Source of the DNA: Antedon mediterranea | Lineage: Eukaryota; Echinodermata; Crinoidea; Comatulida; Antedonidae | Direction of reading: 5' to 3' | Length of the DNA stretch: 64,000 nucleotides | Assembly: GCF_964355755.1 (NCBI RefSeq) | Contig: NC_092679.1 | Coordinates: forward strand, 22,880,432-22,944,431 | Part shown: positions 42,201 to 51,200 of the stretch, piece after piece | How positions within the stretch are numbered: position 1 is the stretch's first letter | How the letters are laid out: each line of letters begins with the position of its first letter | Made by a program: the position numbers and the translations under genes | Notes under the pieces: generated by a model | What the model was told of the DNA's origin: nothing | Seen by the model: only the letters and a program-made list of their open reading frames with translations | Database searches by the model: none

Positions 42201-45200
42201 CAAAGGATGAGTTCTACTGTAATTGAACATACTACTAGTAGACAAACAAGATCAAGGTATTTCTATAATTGTTACTAACATTTATTATGTAAATAATAGC
42301 CTACAGCACATGCATGTTTTTAATGATAACAAGGTCATTGTAAACAAATCCTTGCAAAGTGATTATCAATATTATGTAATGGAAGACTGACCTTTAAGTC
42401 AACCACTACTACACTGTGTGTGTTAACATTTTTGTTTTTTTTGCAATCAACAAAATATTGAAGCTGTGTAAAGATCTAATTGAGGAGAATGGTAAACTGC
42501 GATGACATCACTAAACATTTCCAGGTTGGGTATAAAAATTGTAAACAAAGCAGATCTCCCTATGTTTTTGTATAATGTGGTATATTTTCCTAGTGTTCAC
42601 TGTTAATGCCGGTAAATTAATCTCTGAGAAAGCATATCACCATCTACAATCAAATCCCTCCTGTCGACTACAATTTGACAGAAAATAAAAGACTTCCAGT
42701 CAGGGATTAGAGTTTACAAAGATGGTCCGTCATAACCATAGCATCCATCGTTATCATACAGAATGTGTTGTATGGCACACTGTACATGCATATCAAGAAA
42801 TTAGGGCAAGAGTAAATTAATGCAAAATATCGAGGTAACAATATTACTATTAAATAACACAACAAACAAAAACCTAATGCAATTATAGATAATCAATACC
42901 GTACATCTATATTTATACATGGAGTATTAAACATATATGGTAAACACAGTATTGTCAAGACTAGAAATGCATAGACCGGATATTACAAATAGAACGCAGT
43001 CAATATATAGCAACGTTACATTATTGACCTGATCAGAAAATTTATATCACAAAAGGAAGGAAGGGTCGTAAGGACAAATATGGATAGCTAGGCTCACACT
43101 AGCCGTTCGCCAAGTCGGCAATTGCGATTGTGGATTCAATTTGGCGGAAAAAAATGCAGAGTGGCGAGTGTATTTTACCTGTGCTGAGGAGTAAAAAAAG
43201 ACGTATAGTAATATTACATAAATGTACTGGAACTATAGATGCTTGGTGGTTAAACATGCTTGCCTTCCAATTCCAAAACTAGTGTCACAACTCTTTCTAC
43301 TTTTAGACTTTTTTTTTAATGTTTATAATATAAGAATGATAATTATAGTTTATCCATCCTGTAATTGGCAAATTTCTCGCTGTTTGATAAATATAAAACA
43401 AAATCCAAGTCCCTACTGCATCATTCTTCAACAATTTTGTTGATACTAATTTTAGTTTAATGGAAAAATCTTTTTTCAGGAAATTTTTTTTAAAAAATGT
43501 GATGAATTCTGACATTGAAATTATCATTTTTGCGTCTGTCGAAAAAATAAAATAAATAGCTTATTCTTTAGTTTTTTTTTTAAATATTGATTTTTCGATT
43601 TTTTTTTTTAAGATCATAACATTCACGTGAAGATTAAACAGCTTATACAAACAAGTCTATCCATCATTTTGACGTTCAATAACATAAAACATTTTAATTG
43701 CACACGTACCTGTCCTTAATATCCATCAAAACATTTTCCCAATAGATTTAGTAAGTATTTATTAGTTATATAACATCCGATTAGATTCTTGCAATTTGGT
43801 TGGACAATACAGGGTCATGTGACATCGTTATTTGGTAATTAGCACACAAGTGCATCCTTGCCATTGATTTGGTTAATTTTGTATCACGTGCCATGCTTTA
43901 TTTTAACGATTGAAGGTACTTCAGCATGCTCAACTTTTCGCAAAAATTGTGAGAATTTTACGTGCTTTTGAATGATGAGTGATCGATCCAACTCACAAAC
44001 TAGCATACATTCAGCAAACGCTTTCTATATCTATTTTAAATTTAATTGCTTAACAATTTTAAACTTACTTTAATTAATAAACAATTAACATAATAGTAAA
44101 TACAGTCAACTATCCAAATACCGGACACCTTTGGGCTAGCCAAATATGTCTGTCCAGAAAGTCTGGTATTTGGGATGTGTTTTTAATGGTAAAAATGAAT
44201 TTGGGACTGATTGGATTTCAAGAAAAGTCTGGTTTTGGGAGAATTTCTGGTTTTCAGAGAATCCGGTATTGGGATAGTTGACTGTAATGTTATAATAATC
44301 GCTAGTTTTAAATACCTCGTTCAGTTGGTGGCGCACTTTGACTTTGACCGTAACCCATTGGTGGTTTGAATGAGTTGGTATTCCCTGAAAGCGAAGCACG
44401 TTTCAACATGTCTAAATGCATTTGACGATAGGATCCACCTAAAAAGAATTTTAAAAAATATAAACATAAAACCCCATAATATTAAGATATAAACAAAAAT
44501 TGATTGCAAATAAAATCTCAAGTTCAAGTTCAAGTTAAAGTTTATTGTCAAATACAAAGTAAATGAAATTTGCCTTCAAAGGTTCAAATTACAATAAAAA
44601 TAACAACAGTCAAAAACATACAGTACTATACAATGGATAAGATAATATACAGATATTGACTGCTTAGAGGTTAAATATAAGATTTGACATCCCCGAGGGA
44701 ATGATATTAAGTTTGAGGGAATATATATTTCCCGAAGCGCCACCGAGGGGATGTCAAATCTTATATTTAACCGATATAAAAGGCAATATCTGTTATATTA
44801 TATACTGTAGCCAAGAACAAGTCTGCTGGGTTGGGTGAAGCTAGGCTAGGCCTCCTATAGTATTTGTATTGTATTGTATTTAAACAAGTCAGCCTGCCTA
44901 GACACCTTACCTTGCGAAGAATAATATACAGATAATTACTAATTAATGATTCCTTGGCAATAAAATATTCACTTAGGCCTAGGATAGGTCGTTTAAATTA
45001 ACAGAAGAATTTCCATCAATAAGCCTATTAAAAATAATAATATTATAATCAGGTAGGCCGAATAAACAATTCGTCTTCTTCTCAATCTTCGAGGAGCCGA
45101 ATCACCGGATGTTCAGCGCGTACTAGTTACTAGGTTACTACCGTGAGTATTGACCAATCACAAACGGTGTTTCATCACATTTAGGGTGGACTTATAACAA

Positions 45201-48200
45201 ATGAGGGCGCTATGTATGCATAGTTTAAAAATAGTTTAGATGATTAATTTCTTCAAGCAACTTCCGTGGCGCAGCGGTTGAAGCGTTGTCTTGCAATGGA
45301 GTGACAATTCCACCCGAGTTCAAGATCGAGTAGATGACTTTTGTTTATTTATCGGCAACGTGAGTGTTGGCACACGAAAATTACACAGTATATTATATTT
45401 CTTATATTGCACAGGGAACATATTCATCCGCCACAACACAACTGCTGATCAATTTTAGTAGAAAATCTAGTTTTTGGACTACTTTTTTATGTTTTATAAT
45501 GTAGTATACCATGATAAATAAATAAAGAATGACCCTATTAAATACCAGGTTCTGAATCAATTTGTTTTCATCGTTTTTTTGTTTGTTTGTTTTTTTTTTT
45601 TGGGGGGGGGGGGGGTTGGAATGTTGTCTCATTTCTTTAAAACCACAGTCAATATAATTTAACAGTTCAGTAAAACTGTCTTATTCATTGTCTCTTTATA
45701 ATTGATATGAAGTTGTCAACATTTGACAACTACTCAATTTCGTGTTCAGTCAGCGTCTTATTACAAATATTCCTGATGAATGACAAGAGACTATAATTTA
45801 TTATTATTATTATTAACCTATTACAGACCTGTGAAATCAATACAATGAAATTTATATTGCAACTTGACAAAGGTGTCTATAAAGTGAAGTTGTGTTAAAT
45901 AGGTTAATATCAGAAAATTGTAAAGCGCTTTTAAAATAAGTAATATTAATATAAAAAAATGTTATGTCATACATGAGATGATGGCTGACCGCTTGGTCAC
46001 TCATATAAAAAATGTATTTTTTATCAGAATGCTTGGTAAATTGTAGATCATATCAATAAATAAATTCTACTACAAGTAATATGATGCATGTGGCGGGCGT
46101 TTAATCAAGGAGGGCGGGGGAGGCATTTATTCCAAATGATGTTCTATGGGGAGGGGGGGCGTTCAAGGGAGGCGTTTATTCAAATATGATATATTAATAC
46201 TGTACTAATGATGTTGTTGGATGATGGGTCAGCTCAATTATAAACAATATGATAGCTGACCGCTGACCTCACTCTCCAAATATCTTATTTACCAATGTTT
46301 GCTGACCATTGGGTATCTCACTCACTAATATACCATGTTGGTGGATCACTGGGACACCTCACTAATGTACAATACCACCAGTACCAGCTGATCCTGTAAA
46401 ATAAACTACGGTAGATTTTTAAACAATTTACATTACCTGTGTCAGGTGGCCTGTCGGCAGAGTTTACATTTTTATCCTTAGACCCGTGCCTTCGCCTGCC
46501 GGGTGCTGCCAACTCTGTCAGTCCGTGCGCATCAGTATCGATACTTCCCCACGTGTGACGTGTACGGTATGCATGCTTACCATCATCTTTCTGTGTAAGC
46601 AAGAAAACAAACATTTTTTGTGAAATACAGTTAAATTTGTTATAGTTATCATTCATCCATGACATTTTTCAAAGATTAAAAAATAATATTAACAGTAAAA
46701 AAACAGATTTATACTGCAGATTGTTATACTACAGTACACCACACACAATGAATGCAGAACAGTGGTAGTGCCACAATAAAAACAAGGATTTTTATCTTTA
46801 TCATTTTCATGTACTCTTAAAAATGTCTAATAATAACACCGGAGCTTCCAACCCCCATGGTAACAAATGGATGCTAGCGTTGCACACATGCAAATACAGT
46901 ACATATGACCACATCAGGCAAATTCTGGCACTCCACTCATGCAGATTATTACAAGATTATTATTTTCATTCCTCGCCTGTTTTTCCTGAATATGCTAATG
47001 ATGATTTGTCCAGGTATGTAGGTAGACAGATAAAGAAAAAAACTCTCATATTCCTTCTGTACAATTCCTTAACCTACATTAATCCATTTACAAACCGATT
47101 ACATCAATTATTCATCAAGTTATTGATTAAAGTAGATTGTCCACTCATGCTAAAGAAGGGAATGCAGCCTTCTGTTTACAAACTATCTAAATTAATGCAG
47201 GCCTGTCTATCTAGGCATTTCATTTTTAGCAAAGATCTTATTAGCCAATTAGGTAGATGGGGTTGGAGAAACCACCCTAATTATTCAAAGCTCAAAAGGC
47301 TGCTGATCGGTTAATTAGATGCTTCTTTTGGGGCAATAAGGGACAGAGGTGTCAAGAGAGTGAAAGCAATTCAGATGCACCCCTACTGTTCAATACCATT
47401 ACCCAACAACACACAATTTACACACAAATGTTATTGTTAATCCATGTTTCAACCCTGTAGAAAATAACAAAAATTCATATTTTTAAAACCAATAAATTGT
47501 TTATGTTTTTGAGGAACAGACTCAATAAAACGTTTTTCAAAATTCTGCATTTATCAAACTTTAAGTATGAGTAATTTGTTTAATATGGGTTGCTTAGTGA
47601 TTAAAAACCTCAACAACACAATTTTGTAATCTCAGTTTTAAAAAATCAATATAAATCAATAGTTAAGCAATAAAAGCTAGTCTATGGCTTCTTCCAATGA
47701 ACTTGTAGTTGGCTTAATTAGGATTCATTTTTAGGCCATACAAAGCAATGTAAAACATGTGACGCTTGTATGTTGTTAAAGGTTAGAGGTCTCCAGTTCC
47801 AAGAATGGCTGTTAATGATACTGTATAACAGACTTCACAGAGTACCATATGAACAGACTTCACAGAGTACCATATGAACAGACTTCACAGAGTACCATAT
47901 GAACAGACTTCACAGAGTACCATATGAACAGACTTCACAGAGTACCATATGAACAGACTTCACAGAGTACAATATGAACAGACTTCACAGAGTACCATAT
48001 GAACAGACTTCTTCACAGAGTACCATATGAACAGACTTCACAGAGTACCATATGAACAGACTTCACAGAGTACCATATGAACAGACTTCACAGAGTACAA
48101 TATGAACAGACTTCACAGAGTACAATATGAACAGACTTCACAGAGTACAATATGAACAGACTTCACAGAGTACCATATGAACAGACTTCACAGAGTACAA

Positions 48201-51200
48201 TATGAACAGACTTCACAGAGTACAATATAAACAGACTTCACAGAGTACAATATGAACAGACTTCACAGAGTACAATATGAACAGACTTCACAGAGTACCA
48301 TATGAACAGACTTCAAAGAGTACAATATGAACAGACTTCACAGAGTACAATATGAACAGACTTCACAGAGTACAATATGAACAGACTTCACAGAGTACAA
48401 TATGAACAGACTTCACAGAGTACCACATGAACAGACTTCACAGAGTACAATATGAACAGACTTCACAGAGTACAATATAAACAGACTTCACAGAGTACAA
48501 TATGAACAGACTTCACAGAGTACAATATGAACAGACTTCACAGAGTACCATATGAACAGACTTCAAAGAGTACAATATGAACAGACTTCACAGAGTACCA
48601 TATGAACAATATGTTTTTCATTTCTTCTGAAAATTGTTTGGCAATGCATACAGTACTGTAACAAATTTTCCCAAAAAATTTATTGGGCTTTTATTTATTT
48701 GGAGCTGTTATTATTATGGTTACAGTATTTATTAGTAAATTAAGTGCCCACTTGATTTTGTCTTTGTTAAAATTTACAGGATATTAAGTAAAGTAAACAA
48801 TACTCAAGATTTCACTTGAATCACATACAAAAGCTACCTCCAAGCTGTTACCGTTTAAACAATGAATGAAATTTCCTTGAGAAATATGAATGCACAGTAC
48901 AAACGGGCCGGATACCTTTGACTTTCTTTGATTTTCTGATGCGGATAATTTAAAATGTGTCTCTATACAGTATGTGGTTATGATACTCTGTATCTTAAAG
49001 ATGTATTGTCACCCTTTCACATAATAGTTAACCACTTTGAACAAAAAGTGAATCGAAAAAAAAAAAATTATTTACCTGAAAAATGTTTAATTTAAAGCAA
49101 AAAATAATCAAATTGGCTGCCAGCCAATGGATTTTTTAATTTTTTTTTTTTTTATTTTATAATAATAATTAGTTTTTACGGAAGTGATTAACTTTAAAAC
49201 TGAACAAATCAACATCCACAATTGAATTAAGATAAATTTCAATGTACTCTGGTAAGCTACGGTACTGTAGAATGGTCATTACAGTATGTTGTATGTTATT
49301 TCCATCACCACTATACAACTAACTGTGTCAGTAAACTGTTTATCGATTTTAAATATAAAAGAAACCGACATACGGAGCCATCTATTTGGGTCAATACGGC
49401 AAGGATACATTGTTCAGTTTAATTATTATCGCATAAATTAACACGGTAATTAACTAGATTTAATAGAGCAATTAGGCCTGGTCTTTGACAGTCTAATAAT
49501 GTTCTGACAGACACTTTTTTCTTTAAGAATTAATTCATAATTATTAATTACTAATTACATGCAATTTCTAATGATGAGTCCATGACTTTTCAATTCCTTT
49601 AATATAAAAGCGATCTGAAATAATAAAAGATCGATACAGTGGTACAGTAGGTAAACAATAAATTGTAGTAGAAATGATGTTTTTCTTCTTTTTGTTTAAA
49701 GATAAATATGTAACTACAGGAAAGAAAGATTTATATTCTTCAATGTTTTCATCTTTCTTTCCATGACATTTTAATGAAAAGTCACATTTTCTATGACTTT
49801 CCAGGCCTGGAAAATATTCTGGAAAAATGTCAGATTTTCACTAGCCCAATCGAAAATTGCATATTTAAATTGATTGGTTCTTAAACTGTTTGTCGCATGT
49901 TGATTGTGGATGATTTACAGGTAATAACATCTTTGGCAAATCATGAAAATCAGTAATTGGAATTGTGCGTGTATTATATTTTCTAAATTAAAGTACATCA
50001 ATTTAAGTGTCGTGCAAAATCAACTCCTGTGCACCAACCTGAGAAAAATGGTAATTATAGAAAACATCACCTGATCATGGATATAAAGACAGATAGTGTG
50101 AATAATATTATTTAAACGCTTTGTACAACAAGGACAAAAAATAAATTACAGCCTTCAAATTTCAAATTTACTGTTTATTCAGGGAAAATTTCATTTAAAA
50201 ATTTTGTTTAGCAATATTGCTAATCAAACTGATTTGTAAGTCGAGAAACATAGTTTTGTATTGTTTTTTTTGCTACACAATATTAGAAATGTGTAGCGCA
50301 AAGGTTGTTTTGTATAGGTTTTTGCTATGCTACACTGGCGAAAATGTTTCTGTAATGTTTTTGGGCTACATACAGGTTTTTACAACTCCAAATATCTTAT
50401 GAGTTTTGTAGACAAAAATGTACACCTATATAGTAAATAAAGAGAATTAAACAGGTTGTTTATGCTGAAGAATTCTGCTGCCATGGATATGGTAATTTAT
50501 TCGCACAATATTGTAACTGGCTATTTGCTTGTTGGATATCATTATACAAAAAACATAAACTGTTAGACAACATGTTAGTTAGGGATCATGTTGTAATCTA
50601 CTACAGCAGTAATACTCACTGCTGTAACTGTTCTTTGTATCTTTGTAATGTATTAAAAATTAATTTGATGAGGCAGTCACTGCAATAAACATTGATTTAA
50701 ATTACATAAACAGGTAAAGAGTTACTGTAGTAAGTTTGACTGTAAAATGTAGTTACTGCAGTAAAGTGCAGTAAAATAATTTTGATATGGTTCCTTAATG
50801 AAAGTATTTGATTGCCGAATGTATTAAATAACTAAATAAAAAGAACTGCAGTATTGTCTATCATAATACAAAAAAGAAAATTTTCAGGTATATTTGGTCA
50901 TGTTCAATCTGCATTTTAAAGCATGTTTTCTCCAGGAGTATTAATAGCACAAAGGAAGCCAGCAGACACCAGTAAAAACATGGATTTGTTTAAGCCAAAC
51001 ATGGTATGGTATTATTTCACCTACTGTACTGTACACACACTATTATAATATCTCTATAGGCGCATAAAGACCTATGGTGATCATCGAGCATTTGCTTTGG
51101 GACAACCGGTTGATTGTTTTAAAAAAGCGCTATATAAATTTGACATCATTAACATTACCGTACACTATAGATGAATAAAGCCTTACCTGGTGACTTGGTG

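Larger units (their letters stand above)
46591..51186 (-). other. TOGARAM1 intron 1 (4.6 kb)
   Basis: Contains the 25-bp minisatellite, the partial TTAAAGATG MITE, an AGGGATCATG MITE and the LINE-like 3' fragment. No additional exon was recognised. Confidence 0.75.

Noticed and set aside
46823-47314. 163-codon plus-strand open frame in TOGARAM1 intron 1
   Set aside because: No recognisable domain, no splice or promoter context, and its composition (many Leu, His, Lys, Tyr) looks like AT-rich chance translation. It could be a young gene only if transcripts exist.
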